64,000 nt of DNA from Phytoseiulus persimilis (lineage: Eukaryota; Arthropoda; Arachnida; Mesostigmata; Phytoseiidae). The notes below the pieces were generated by a model. The model was not told the DNA's origin, made no database searches, and saw only the letters and a program-made list of their open reading frames with translations. Every line of letters starts with the position of its first letter. Position 1 is the first letter of the stretch. This document shows, one piece after another, positions 49,301 through 60,811 of this stretch. The position numbers and the translations under genes were made by a program. The stretch covers positions 17,918,001 through 17,982,000 of the forward strand of contig CM075103.1 in NCBI GenBank assembly GCA_037576195.1. Reading direction: 5' to 3'.

Positions 49301-52300
49301 TCGATGGAATCATTTCGGAAGAGTGCATAAACTCTCGGACCCTAGTCCTGACACGCTGCTCGAGTCTCTGCTCGCACAAGGCGAGGCGCTCTCTTCGCAC
49401 TCTAGATCCCTGCCCTGCTCGTGCTGACTGCTCCGAAATCCCGCCGAGTTTCGTGCTCAGGCTCCGCGAGTGCGAAGTCGAAAAACCGTTTCAGTTGAAC
49501 CGCCTCAGTGAGACATCTTGGAACGGGATTCGGCGGCAGAAATAGTTGCGTAACCGAGCGAGTTCACCAACTATTCGCCCTTGAGTGGTTCCCCCTGCCG
49601 AAAGACTTGTTTACTCCGAGAGTTTTCGGTTGGCTCATTGGCCAAATGCTTGGATTAGTGCATTGAACTCAATTTGTCAACGGCTATCAAACTCATTCTT
49701 TTCCCGGCATTCGTTTGGACTGAAGGCTCTTCATTTATGGACACATGGCTGTCAGATTAGCCGGCGCGCCGAACGGGACGTCAATTGAAACGAACCATTG
49801 TCGCCGTTTGTCGTCCACAGATTGCTCATGTGAACATCTGTGAAAGACCGTTCGAGCCCCTTCTATTCTGAAGCCTATTCAATCCAGGCGTGTTTGCGTT
49901 TCGTTTAAACACTTTTATGACTCTTTTTTCTGTCTCGTACTCTTTTTCTCTCGCGCCCATGTCGTCCCTCTTATCCCGTCGATCTCCGCGTGGCTTGTTC
50001 CGCGGATCGACCTGAAGTTCAAGAGCAGATCTAGCAGGAGTAACGAGCGATAGGCGCTGATTTGCCTTGCTGTCCTGCGACATTTGCCAAGTGAAGTTCA
50101 AGACGGAGATTCGCCGAAGAGATAAGTGCGCGTTTCAGTCATGTTTGAATGCGAGGTGAAGAAAGAAAAAACAGAAACCAGGAGCTCATCTGAATGCTCG
50201 CCGACATCAGCGATTCACCGCCACACTTGGTGTAACTAGCGTTCCAAACGGACACTTCATTCGAGCCCCCTGTTCTGGACGGAAAACAAGCGCATAAGTC
50301 TTCACGCAAACATCTCGGAAAATTCCAAGCTAACCAGGACGCGATGAGTTATAGTTGGGGCGTGAGCAGAAGAATTGAAACGAACGTGACAAGCACCTCC
50401 GAGGAGCGTTGAGTAGAGGTTCGGACCCATGTTTAAATGGATGTCGGGTCCCAAAAATCGTTTTATGGCTGTAGGTTTTTTTCCAGAGCAATGTTGACCG
50501 CGATGCGGACGCATGGTAGCTGCTGCGAAGAGTTCCACCGATCCTGGAATTCGTTTGGATACACGTCAAATATATGATCAAGGATGGGATCGACCAGAAA
50601 CCTGGGTCGAGTTCGTCTCACTGATCTCTCGGTTTATGGTTTTATTTTGATCTGTATGTGTACATGTATAATTCGTCCATGTGGGTCCGACGACATTCAC
50701 TCTCCGGAATCCGAAATCGACGCTCGTGAAACTCGCTCGCTCCGACGCAGTATCTTCACTCGATGACGGGTTTGCTCACAACATTCTTGTCGCAAAATGT
50801 TCTGTACGGGCCAAGCTCGGAAGAGCAGTACAAATTGATCCGCCGGACAGGTGCGTGTTTTTTTTTTGCGTGATTTTATTCCGTGCGCGTAGTGCTATTC
50901 GGAAGCCCTCATTGCGGGGGAGGCGGACATATTAGGTATTCGTAGACTTCTGCTTCATTCTGTACACAGTCACACAACGGATGCGGAGGAAAACGATGAC
51001 GACGACGAAGAGTAAGACTAGAGGAGCTAGAGAGACCGGTCCCAGGATCGGCTGCCGACTCGGCTCGGAACGGGGTGATTGTGTGCAGGGCCGATTGAGT
51101 GTGCATTCCTCAGCTTCTTAGTCGAGGAAGACGAGGAGAATCCGAGCAGTTTCAAACACCGTGGGAAGACGAAGCGGCCTTCGCTCTTGTTGCGGGCTCT
51201 AGCGCGGCCTCCGAATCTCAGGTGCAAACTCGTTCTGCGAGGACCACCTTCGATACGACTCCGATTTGGAAAACTCTTCAACCATTGTTTCGCGATCGTC
51301 TCGATGAACGATTGCGGTGTCAACCGGCAATGTTTACATTGATTCAACTTCCGAAGCGCCTAAGCTGACGGAGCGCCGGAGGCCAGAACCCGCTCTTCGA
51401 GCTCGATCTGTCCACCTGATTCTGGTCGTGAACTTCCGTTTGAGTAGAGTTTCGGGGGATTTGTTGAGGATGCCTTAGATTCTTTCGCGAGCCTCGAGAT
51501 CAAGGCGATAACGATCCGCACGGGAGAACACAGACCGACCAAACCCATAATTATGGAGTGGCTGCGAGGGACATTCTTAATTCTGATGGGTTTCTATTTG
51601 AACGAGTTCACGAACTTCTCCTCGACCGAAATTCCTCGTCGCAAGGGAATCTCATCCGCAAGGCCGACTCGACAGTCTCGAGTGTTTGATGGATTTTCGG
51701 CCCTCCGTTTCCAACGCTGAAAAAGTGATGAACAATTGATGTGGGAGGTTAGCTCAAGAGTCAGGGGAGTCCCTCGACTGATGCCCACGCCGCGTGAGGT
51801 CGAATATGAGAAGCTTCACATCGACCTTGGAAAGTTTTAGACACGCTCCAGCGAACGCGGGCTATTTGAGTCGATGACGGTCCATTATTATTGCTTCGGG
51901 ATCGGAGAGATTTGAATTCCGTCGACCGGCTTGTTCCACAGATACCTGTTCCCGACTCGGTCGAGATGCCAGTCGGTTCCTCTGTCTCATTCGTTAGTGT
52001 TCTAGGTGCTGGTCCCGAAGGAAGAATCGGTGTCTCTCGAAATTCACACATGTGCGCTCGGGGCCGCGAACATGTGGGTGCCTACGAAAAAGAAGAACAT
52101 GTGCTCGCCTTTTCGGTCGTTCTTTCGGACCGGGATGAACGATCATAACCTGACGAGCGCAACCACAGTGAGGATGGAGAAGCATGGAAAATCGGAGAAG
52201 GTGGAAACTGATGGCAAGAGATGGAGAGGAACAACGAACTCGTTCCAAGGCCGGAAAAGTTTAGTCTACCCTTCGCAGGAATTTCTCCAAGTTGAATGGT

Positions 52301-53100
52301 CATCAGAGGGACAGACTTCAAACCTCGAGTTTGTCGACGAATTTCAAGGGTTGGTAAAATGATGAGGCGATCACGAGCTTCCGCACTGTGGGACGGCCAG
52401 GCCTGCAGAATCGCGATTGTCTGATATTGTTCCCAGCCTACTAGCTAACGGGCAACCCGGCGGATGCACCGGAGCTAGAATAGACACCACACCTTCCCTC
52501 CATGTTTCATCCTCGCCGGACGCACTTAGATCCTGGTCCATATCGCTTCGGCTGCTTTATTCTTCTCCAAACGATGCCAGTTTTCTGACTGGCCTGCCGC
52601 CCAGGCCTTCAAGTACTCTCCCTTCGGAACTTGCTGCTAATATGCACGAAGAATTCACGAAAAATGAATCTGAACAGCTCGCATGGCAAGCTACGAGAAT
52701 TGTTTTCATTGACGTCTTTCTCGCTCCTATTGCTAGTGTTGCGCATTGGAGGACCATGGTCCTGCTCGACGTAAATTTGTCAAACGCGGAATTCTGCCGA
52801 CGCGTTGTCGAAGAACAACAAGTCTGTACGCGTGTGAGCGAGCAAACGAAGAGCTGGATCGCTGACTGACTAGCTGACTGACTGACAGACGGACGGATGA
52901 CTCGCTGGCTGGCTCTATTAGAACACGGAGAAGAAAGGCCCAACCCTACTGCCGAGGGGTGATGGCGGCCAATTTGTCTGATCACTCCGTCTCTTCAGCT
53001 CCGAAGTGAACTTTTTCTTCAGTCTTCGTTTCGCGACCACGTTCGAAACGACGACGACGGGCATGACGTCGACGTCTTCGTCGCGCTCTTCGTCCACCTT
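31310..53100. other. Long unassigned region
   Basis: No gene can be named in these 22 kb. Items seen: a TTG array at about 33100-33113; GACC arrays at 35531-35560; a TGT/CGT microsatellite at 35741-35769; TGAC arrays at 38138-38152 and 52862-52891; an unusually long open frame at 36361-37245; and a 172-codon minus frame at 44246-44764 with a helical-looking stretch (FETKQRIAQLETLEPELQLI). It may be intergenic, or intron and control DNA of a gene whose exons lie outside the window. Confidence 0.45.
36361..37245 (-). CDS. Open frame of 294 codons, function unknown
   Basis: The longest open frame in the window after four-jointed. It opens at a TTG, not an ATG, so if real it would be part of a longer exon or start at an internal ATG. 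The product is basic and Ser/Arg-rich, with no membrane segment or motif I recognise. By a simple stop-frequency estimate, well under one such frame is expected by chance in 64 kb. No splice or poly(A) partner was identified. Confidence 0.15.
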   Translation of the reverse strand: MGKIIREKAWPLHAAHISRQGVTMSFYDASEENSRRFSGTLPAIPAGQLCLAPSQDASIDGLSRDLLWGRKRGETPSTKCSYDEMHYSRNVMVAKFVLQRTTPFPVLFRYSPVESAIESDSLTESLLGRSRRRDQAEFLMAYAGCPSDIGAIGHWNDGIPFGFVSFLTAGERLQNRGGRILSVLSMHSNEENGRNERLCRQQIVQNANQNGRHQTALASKSAPAQARVVLCLIYVDVEGSHGTPTATEIQNSQQQNAFLLRRTRTQHLAVRRSRLFSPISLQPVRLREKVQRFA

Positions 53101-53135
53101 GAGCGAGATGAAGAAACAGGGAAAGGCAACAGAAT

Positions 53136-53333
53136 ATGGAGACTTTACTGCTTGTTCTACTGGTCATCGCACACGCAGACGATGCCCGCGAGACAACGGA
53201 CCGGCGGACGCGAATTCTCCACTTCTATGTCATCTGTATTCATGAGTCGAGCACACTAATGCCATTATTCCCCTACAGCCCTTCATTGTGCTCCATCGGC
53301 TCGCATAACTGGTTCGGTTTATGCGTCTGCTGA
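53136..53333 (+). CDS. Possible small secreted protein or first exon with signal peptide
   Basis: The ATG has A at -3 and G at +4. The product starts METLLLVLLVIAHADDARET, a textbook signal peptide with a likely cut after AHA. The frame runs 65 codons to a stop and includes a cysteine-containing tail (FGLCVC). The second half is hydrophobic and could be read-through into an intron, in which case this would be a first exon. No homologue recognised. Confidence 0.25.
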   Translation: METLLLVLLVIAHADDARETTDRRTRILHFYVICIHESSTLMPLFPYSPSLCSIGSHNWFGLCVC

Positions 53334-53339
53334 AGTTCT

Positions 53340-56300
53340 TACGAAGAGGAAAATGTAGATGGGTTTCCGGGCCTTGCAAGACACTCGCTGGTCAAGTAGC
53401 GAAGGAGCAGTCATGGAAAGAGGAAAACAGAGCCCGCGTAAGCCGAATCGGATTGTTCACCGAGTCCGCTGGATTCGCAGGACTTGACCGCTCGGAATGT
53501 TTTGCTGTCACCGATGGCAAGCGCGCACTAGATTTACCACACATCAATCAATGGCCGCTTTTCTCCGGAACCACAGCACGGATTTTCGTGGGAGGCGTGA
53601 ACTGTGGTGAAGCGAGGATAGATTTTCACTATTCGCAATTAGATATCGGGATGGAATACCCTAAGCATTTCTCCCATGAAGGAAGATCTCGAAGATTCCA
53701 TATCCTGAGTCTAGAGTCGGATCACCTCTCGCACGCATCCAAGCCCGAGAACTCAAAGTGAACTGAGCAACACAACCACAGACCAGCGATTCAATATTCT
53801 TTCGAGCAACTGATCATGTACGTTGTTTTCAACCGGACGTCGGGCCCGATGCTGACGTGTCGGCGAACTCTACCTGATCATAGCGGGGGCCCGTATGGGT
53901 GTCCAGAGCAGCGGGTTCCCATCTCCCTCTTTACCCGTAGTTCCATTCCCTGGAATATTCTCAGCCGTGCAGATCTCTGATACAACGGCGCATTCTTCGC
54001 GCTTGTGTAAACATGGGAGCTAAATTGAACCGAGAGGTGACGATAGCAGCGGCTGTAAATCAGAATTCATTGATTATTCGTAACGATTCCCCGATCGATT
54101 AGTATGGAGCCCCTCATACGACAGCCTCAGTGTCCTCCGAGGTCACGAGAAATTTATCTCCCTCAGGTATTTACTGATTGGGTATAGATCATTGTTATGT
54201 CTCCATGAGATCTCACGGCTCCGTCCCATTGCGCAAAATGCGTTCATTCGCGTCTGATCTCCATCCGAGATTTTGGAACGGAATACATAAAGCGTTGATT
54301 CACTACGAGAATCGCCAAGATAGGGTAGGAAGTCAGGGACTTCCCGTGGACAATCCACTCAAGCGACTCTTGACAATCGTGATCTCAGGAGTCTGAACGG
54401 TCGTCGGAATAAGCCCATTCAGCGCAATCATGCTCAATCAAGCTCTTCAGCATTTAAATCAATCGTGGACTCATCTTGGCCGTACCGAACGAGCGACAGA
54501 CTAGGTTCGTCCTGGACTCGCCCTCAAGAACACGGAAAAAAATTACTCAAACTGACGGAACCTCTCTTTGATTGTTGTAGCTGTTGCTGGTATCGCTGAA
54601 TTTGAAGCCCTCGTTGTTGCTGACGCTGCCGTACAGGGAGGCGTCATCTGGATGGTGGTGCATTCTGCGAACGGATTAATCTCAGAAGGCGGACTGGGAG
54701 TGCCGATGGCTGGACGAACGGACACAAACGGGCACTCAGCCAGGCAGGCAGCGAGCCGTCCGTCCGGTTCGGCAGCCGACAAGTGAACAAGTCAGGCAAT
54801 GATGTTATTCATCCATCTATGTGAACGAGGAGAAATTGCCAAATATTAGCCAGTCGCAGACAAAAAACCCTCGCAGTCTATTAGCTGTTCTGAGGGTTTA
54901 AGAGTGAGCCAGAAAGCCCAGCAGATAGAAGAAGATCCCAAGAGTGAGGCTCCGCCGCGTGAAAGCTTCACTTGCTTCAGGAATCGTCGGCTCGATGAAT
55001 GATGTCAGCCGGTCTCGGCACAAACGAATCGAGCTCCTCGTTCCTCGTCACAGAGCACCTCACGGACCCGACTCTGTTCTCCTTTTGTCCTCACACTCGG
55101 AACCCGGAGGTCTGAAGCCGAGTGGAGGAAGGCGCGCCGTCGGTTAGGCATTCGGAATCATCCAATTTATAAGGGCGCTCAACAGAAGCATAGTCCCTTG
55201 AATCATTCATTTTCAGGGATTCAATATACTCGGAAGCCTTCTCCGTTCGGCTAACCCAGCATTTCCATATGCTTACGTCGGAAGATCTTAGTCGATCCCT
55301 AAGATCCTTCCGACCCGCCCATACCACACAACTAAGTGGGGTTGAAAATTGAGAGATAACCCTATCGAATCGGAGTCAGCCTTACTGTCCGACGATTATG
55401 CCGATATCGCACACACGAACGGTTCAAAAATAGGTTGAGAGGTGGATTTTCCTCCGATCAATGGTGAAGTATGAGCTGTCAACATAACTTCCGGCGGGCT
55501 TATGACCGGTTCTGATAACGGAGTGTTCGTTCATATCTGGTTTGGAGAGATCAGATCTCCTACCGTAGGGACCGGCAAGCTCCCCTCCCGCAATCGTACA
55601 TTTGATTGACTCAAACATCGAGCTAGGACGTTCCTGCTCGCGACGAGCAGTGGCTTCCCTGAAGGTCCGGAACTTCGATCTTCCCTGTTTCGAATTTTTC
55701 CGCGGAGAGCGTCATTCGGAAGAGACAACGACCGAAGGGCCAGGGTGACACCTTTTGATACTTGATGACCAAACGCGACACCATGCGAGCGGCTAGTAAG
55801 GCCTTCAAGTACATGCTACAGTTTGCGGCTCTCTGGGCGCGGCCAAGTCTCGTTGTTGACCGGATTTTCTGAATACCTCTGTCTGCGTCTTTGTTTACAA
55901 CGTTTTGCTCCCAGCCATTCCAGTCAGGTCCAATGAGAGTTTTAATAATTTTTCTCTCGACTCTTCTCTTTCAAGATGTAGTGGCCTCTAAATTGGATCC
56001 ACACTTTGTTATTCGTGTGCTCACACCTTGCCTGCGACGATCGAAAATTTCACCGGGCTCAGCATCGAGCAGCCCGACTTCTTGAAACGAGTACCACCCG
56101 TCTTACGATTTTAATTATCGTTATCTTTATTATCGGTTCCCCTCTCCATCGATGAGGAGCATGTGCTGTACGGTGCCGCCCACTTCAACGACGCGGCCAT
56201 AGCCAACTCCTTGTTGCTTCCGTCCATTTCACACTCGGGTCTTGGGCCTTAATGGCTACGTGTGATTTCATTATCTTGGCGGCTTGAGAGCGAGCTCTCC

Positions 56301-58540
56301 CAGGAATCGAGCGGAATTCAGTAGGGTTCGGGTTCAGCTCAGGTCGGCTCGAGCGCTTCTTCAGGCCGCTGAAATACCGGGCGGCGGCCAAAACGGATGG
56401 CTGCTCGTAGCCGATTCGATTCTGTCTCGGACTCGTTCGGGTCTCGTTTCGGTGCTCCGATCGCAGCCGACGCGGAGGCTTCTGAAGGAATTCCCGGGGT
56501 CATAACGGATTAGATTGCTGGGAAGAAGATGATATCAAAAACTCAGCGAGAGCAAATAGCTCAGATATCGAACAACGGACCAGCTTAGACGCATGGAATG
56601 AGCGGGCGACAAACTGTTCGGGCAACTCTCGGTGGACGTACATGCATTTGAGGAGACAAGGGGTAGATGGATGATAAGAGTGAGGGTGAACTTGAACAAA
56701 AAAAAAAAGAAATTCATATAAAGAAAGTTCATGAACTTCACATATGGGAAGATTTCGATTCATGATATCGATTGAATGCTTGAATCCACTCGATTCTGAA
56801 GATCGAAGTTTCTCGCGGATCCTTTGCCGGTATAACGGTGCGACATCCGATCGGCACTCCAATGTTTCTCTGCGGAGAATGTTTTTTTTCTTAACGATGC
56901 GCCGGTTTTCCGGATCGTTGGCTAGTTTGGGTGAAAAAGTATCCGTCGTGAGGTGGGTCAGTTCAGCGGTTTCATCACAGGATCGTTATCTGGACGCGAA
57001 AACTTGGCGTACTCGAACTCTGCCAGTGACAAAGCAGGAGGCCGTGTTTGGCCGAGGGTCGAACTCGATGTTTATGCCGTAGATTAGGATACCGGCGATT
57101 TCGCCGCAATTCACGTAATGTATCATTAGGTAGCCCGGGAAGCAATTTGGGCGAATTGTTGAACAAGTGCGATCTTCCTCAGATAGCCTCCCCCGCTTCG
57201 TGACTTCAGTAGGCAGGAGAGTCTTCTCTCGTTGTTCGCTCACACACGAACGCGCACACACTTTGCCGACGATACTGAGCAGGAACGAATCGAAGCCAAA
57301 TTACTTCAAAACTGCCTCAGCAACGACGGCGCAGATTGGGTACTCACGATCTCCCACTACGGATCCCGTTTTAGAGCCGCGGGAAACGTACGGACGAACG
57401 ATACGAGCCAGTGAGGAACTCACTGAACGAGGATCTCGAACCGAGTCGGTGTAATCTGCGTGACAAGCGTAAACATGCCTGCCCACTATGGATGGTGCTC
57501 TCAATGGCGCGACGAGAATGTATCGGGAGATGTACGGATGAATATCGGATGAATGGATGCGTGGATTGATGGAAAACGTGCGTTCATTCACCAAACGATC
57601 GACCACACTCGATCACCGCGGCGACGACGACCGCCACCCGAAACGACTGCTCAACAAGCGGGGTCTGATCTGTACAAATGACTCGCAAACGTGTTCCTTT
57701 GTCAGAAGAGCTTTCGTGACAAAGTGGGTTTTACGACGAAACTTTCGGCCATGGCTTCAGGTGCCCCACACGGCAACGGAGACGACTCCTACGGCGTCTC
57801 AAGTCAAGGGGAAAGTAGGAGCTTCAACGAGTCTCGAGATACAGCCAGGCACGCCAAACGGAAGAAACGATCCGACGGACTAACGAGCAATCATCGATAA
57901 GAGATTCACGGATTTGAAAGCTCGTTTGAATGTTACGAAAACAACCGCGAGAACGAGACGACAAGATCTACTTCATTGATCACCGTGCGCCGTCATCGGA
58001 TTCCGTCACCGGAGGCGTTTTTGCCCATGGTAGGCGTTTTTTGTCGTTTTTAGTTTGTTTGTCTTGTTCAAGCCCAGTTTCTCTGTTTTTTTTTTCCCGT
58101 ATGGCGCACATCTCTCGACACGGTCGACGCGTGTTGCCACGCGTGTTCGGGCATCAAGTCCTCGACACAACGACGAAATGAACTCACTAGTTTCATCACA
58201 TCTGAGCTCTTCTCCCGTTCGAGCACATGATTGTTTTCTCCCTTTGTTGCTGATGAAGCCGCGATGGAAAAGTACACGTCACAAAATCGAGCTCCGCGAA
58301 TTCTTCCCACTCGCATTTCTTCAATCCCACATTTCCGCATCCGCGTCATTGGAAAGCCCCTCGCGATCGAAATCCGGTTACAGAACAGACTGAAAGGATC
58401 TGAAAATATACATGGAGCATGCCATGTCAGGAAACTTTGCAGTGAGCTTGGATGCGAAGCGCTGGGTCATATGTCAAGGAATGCACAAGTTCTACGTTTT
58501 CGCTACTTCAGTAGCATCGGGATCCATCATTTTTTCTCTC
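53340..58540. other. Unassigned region upstream of the four-jointed 3' end
   Basis: No recognisable gene. A 146-codon + frame starts at the ATG at 53321. A + strand segment at about 57285-57417 (QERIEAKLLQNCLSNDGADW onward) follows a GCAG and ends at a TGA, and could be a terminal exon, but nothing else supports it. A run of nine A lies near 56700. Confidence 0.4.
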
Positions 58541-58543
58541 AGT

Positions 58544-58549
58544 TTTATT
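58544..58549 (-). promoter_or_regulatory. Probable four-jointed polyadenylation signal
   Basis: TTTATT on the + strand, that is AATAAA on the minus strand, about 0.9 kb beyond the four-jointed stop. It is the first perfect hexamer noticed downstream. A nearer variant, AATATA, lies just after the stop, near 59420. Confidence 0.35.
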
Positions 58550-59455
58550 TCATTTTTACTATAATTTACATTCTTTCATTACACAAAGTTCAAGCAAAGA
58601 CGAGCATTGTCATCGCCGTCGTCTCAAAGAATAAGAGAACACGTTTCCTAGCTAGTTGAGTTGTAGATACATATTTGTGGTTGTAGCGCGTCCCACATGG
58701 GAGGTTGACTAGCGACATATATTAAGGCGAGCTGCGGGTTCATACCACCCGCTTTCATGGCCATATCTTCTCATGCTCATTCTTCTGTTTTCCCCTCTCT
58801 TTTGTTGCTACTTCTTCTCCTGCTTCGATTTCTGCGACGGTCGCTGTGTCTATGAGCCACCGCTGCGCAGGAATTCAACTCGGGGCGATTTTTGAGAACA
58901 CGGGCTGAACCTTCTCTTCCTTCTCGACTCTTCTCCGGGGGCGAAGGTTCTCTTCGGCGAAGGTCTTCGTCGTCGCCGCCGCCACCGCCGTAGTTTAGAG
59001 AGGAATGCACCTGCGATCAGATGCGGGCGTTCGGGTAGCAGACATGCAGCGGACCAAGCGAGCGGGCAGCTCCCAGTCAAGAGACAGAAGTAGCCGGACA
59101 TGTACCGGATGCCGGGGGTGCGTATCCTCCAGCAGGAGTCGGTGTCTGGGTGGCGGTCTCCTTCGAATGGAGTCGGGGAACGCTGTTCCGCAACAGACGA
59201 TCAGGCATCCCGTCCCAGGAAGGAAAATCGCCGACAAGAACGGGAAATGTCGTCGGAGAGTTGGGCATTCCCGTCTGAATCTAGAGCTATGTACATATTT
59301 CACAGAGGCCCACAGCCTGAACGGAGTGGCCTACTCCTCTCAGTTCTCTGACTTCCTATCTACACTAGTTGCAAGTCGGCGAAAGCTTGCAATCCACACT
59401 CCAAACGACAGGTAGTATATTATTAAATACATCTCTATGTACACTTCGGAGCCGT
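58550..59455 (-). other. Probable four-jointed 3' UTR
   Basis: Lies between the four-jointed stop and the first downstream AATAAA. Minus-strand frames inside it (for example ETATQTPTPAGGYAPPASG, then a run of arginines) look protein-like but shift frame and have no start, so I do not call a gene. Confidence 0.35.
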
Positions 59456-60811
59456 CTACAAAGGAGTGTATTGGGCTTCGCACTTCTCTACCTGCTCCTC
59501 GACGTGCCGCAACCGCTGTCTGAGGATGTCAATGGATTTGTGGGGAAGGAAAGGCAGGTAGCCGTCCATGTTTGGCGAGTTCGCCTGGAACGACCGCTGC
59601 AGAAGTTGCGCGAGCTCCTCCGGGGGAAGGTTCACGAGACGCCGGATGGAGGCGATGGTCTGCTTGCGGAAGACACACAGCGCTTGCAGAAGGCTCTTGT
59701 GGTAGGCGTTGTACTTGTCGAGCAGCCGGTAGCCATGCACGAGTCCGGACTCGTTGTCAACGAACACCAGGAGTCCTGTTTTCGGGTTGCGCAGGAGGTT
59801 GTGCGCTGGTGAGGACATCATGTCGGGGTTCCACTGAAGATTGTACAGGTTGTTGACGACCCGATCGAGATTGGCGGTGATGTAGTCGAAGAGTATCAGG
59901 TCCGACCACTGGACCAGCTCCTGGATTTGAGATCTCGTCATGTTTTTGACGTCGGAGGGATGCAGGTGGCGGTTCTTGTCGCGGAGCATCTCGGGAATGA
60001 AAGCCGGCTCCAGGCCGTCGATGTAGCGCGACAGGAGCACAGGCCGTCCGGGCTGCCAGCGGGCCTGCTGGATCTTCGGGGTGACGTCCGACCACTGCTT
60101 GCCCACGGCGCGGGTCGCCACGACCGGGACGACGTTCGGGATCCCGAGCAGCTGGGCGAGATAGAACGAGAAGAGCTCGCCCTGCATTTGGTCGTTGTTC
60201 TGGCGGTAGCGAGCGCAGGAGAGCACTTGATCGTTGAGCTCCACGAGGCGGTTCTGCATCCGTCCGCAGCCCTCGCGGATGTCAACAATGGTGGCCGCCT
60301 TGACAGCCGCTTTCCAGTGCGACGCCTGGCGAGAATGGAAACCGGCGGGCACCGAAGATTCGGCGGCATCGCTCCAGAAGATCCCGTTCACAGCAGGAAG
60401 CTGCGACACGGGCTCGGCCGTCGTTGGCACCGGCGTTTCGACCGTGCTGCTCATTCGGTTATATCGCAGTTGCCGGAGCGCTATCGGTTTTCGGGGTTGA
60501 GGCTGCTTGCTCACGACGACGTAGCTGTTCACCCGGGGTAGCGGCACTTGGGTCGATTCGATCTGCTGTTCGGCGCGACCTGAAACGGGCTCCGGCTGCG
60601 TCTGGTTCAGGGCGCCGGACAGGATCAACAACGTCATCGCGACAGAAACGACGACGAGCAGCAGCGCGGCCACAACAGCTGCGATGTACTTCTTGTTCGA
60701 CGAAGACTTCGCCGGCTCTATCACTTCGGCGTAGATGGACTCCACTCGCTGGTCGGGGTAGACCATGGTGTTCGGTTGGTAGGTCGGCATTCGGTCGACG
60801 TAGTAGGACAT
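59456..60811 (-). CDS. fj: Four-jointed, Golgi cadherin-domain kinase, single exon
   Basis: Type II Golgi membrane protein. The family phosphorylates Ser/Thr in extracellular cadherin repeats of Fat and Dachsous, so it tunes planar cell polarity and Hippo growth control. The frame encodes 451 residues: cytosolic tail 1-39, membrane segment about 41-66 (YIAAVVAALLLVVVSVAMTL), stem rich in Pro/Gln/Ser to about 140, then the catalytic region. Family blocks: NGIFWSDAAESSVPAG (142-157), EGCGRMQNRL (180-189), CARYRQNNDQMQGELFSFYL (199-218), QWSDLILFDYITANLDRVVN (301-320), and VDNESGLVHGYRLL (351-364) with the metal-binding DNE. One sequon, NMT at 290. No frame error or intron; fly and mammalian orthologues also have an uninterrupted coding region. 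It is shorter than fly Fj (583), mostly in the tail and stem. The ATG has the good context CAAGATG. No ambiguity about family. Confidence 0.96.
   Translation of the reverse strand: MSYYVDRMPTYQPNTMVYPDQRVESIYAEVIEPAKSSSNKKYIAAVVAALLLVVVSVAMTLLILSGALNQTQPEPVSGRAEQQIESTQVPLPRVNSYVVVSKQPQPRKPIALRQLRYNRMSSTVETPVPTTAEPVSQLPAVNGIFWSDAAESSVPAGFHSRQASHWKAAVKAATIVDIREGCGRMQNRLVELNDQVLSCARYRQNNDQMQGELFSFYLAQLLGIPNVVPVVATRAVGKQWSDVTPKIQQARWQPGRPVLLSRYIDGLEPAFIPEMLRDKNRHLHPSDVKNMTRSQIQELVQWSDLILFDYITANLDRVVNNLYNLQWNPDMMSSPAHNLLRNPKTGLLVFVDNESGLVHGYRLLDKYNAYHKSLLQALCVFRKQTIASIRRLVNLPPEELAQLLQRSFQANSPNMDGYLPFLPHKSIDILRQRLRHVEEQVEKCEAQYTPL

Noticed and set aside
59927-60541. 204-codon + strand open frame
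   Set aside because: It is the antisense shadow of four-jointed and is rich in Arg, His and Leu from reverse-complemented codons.
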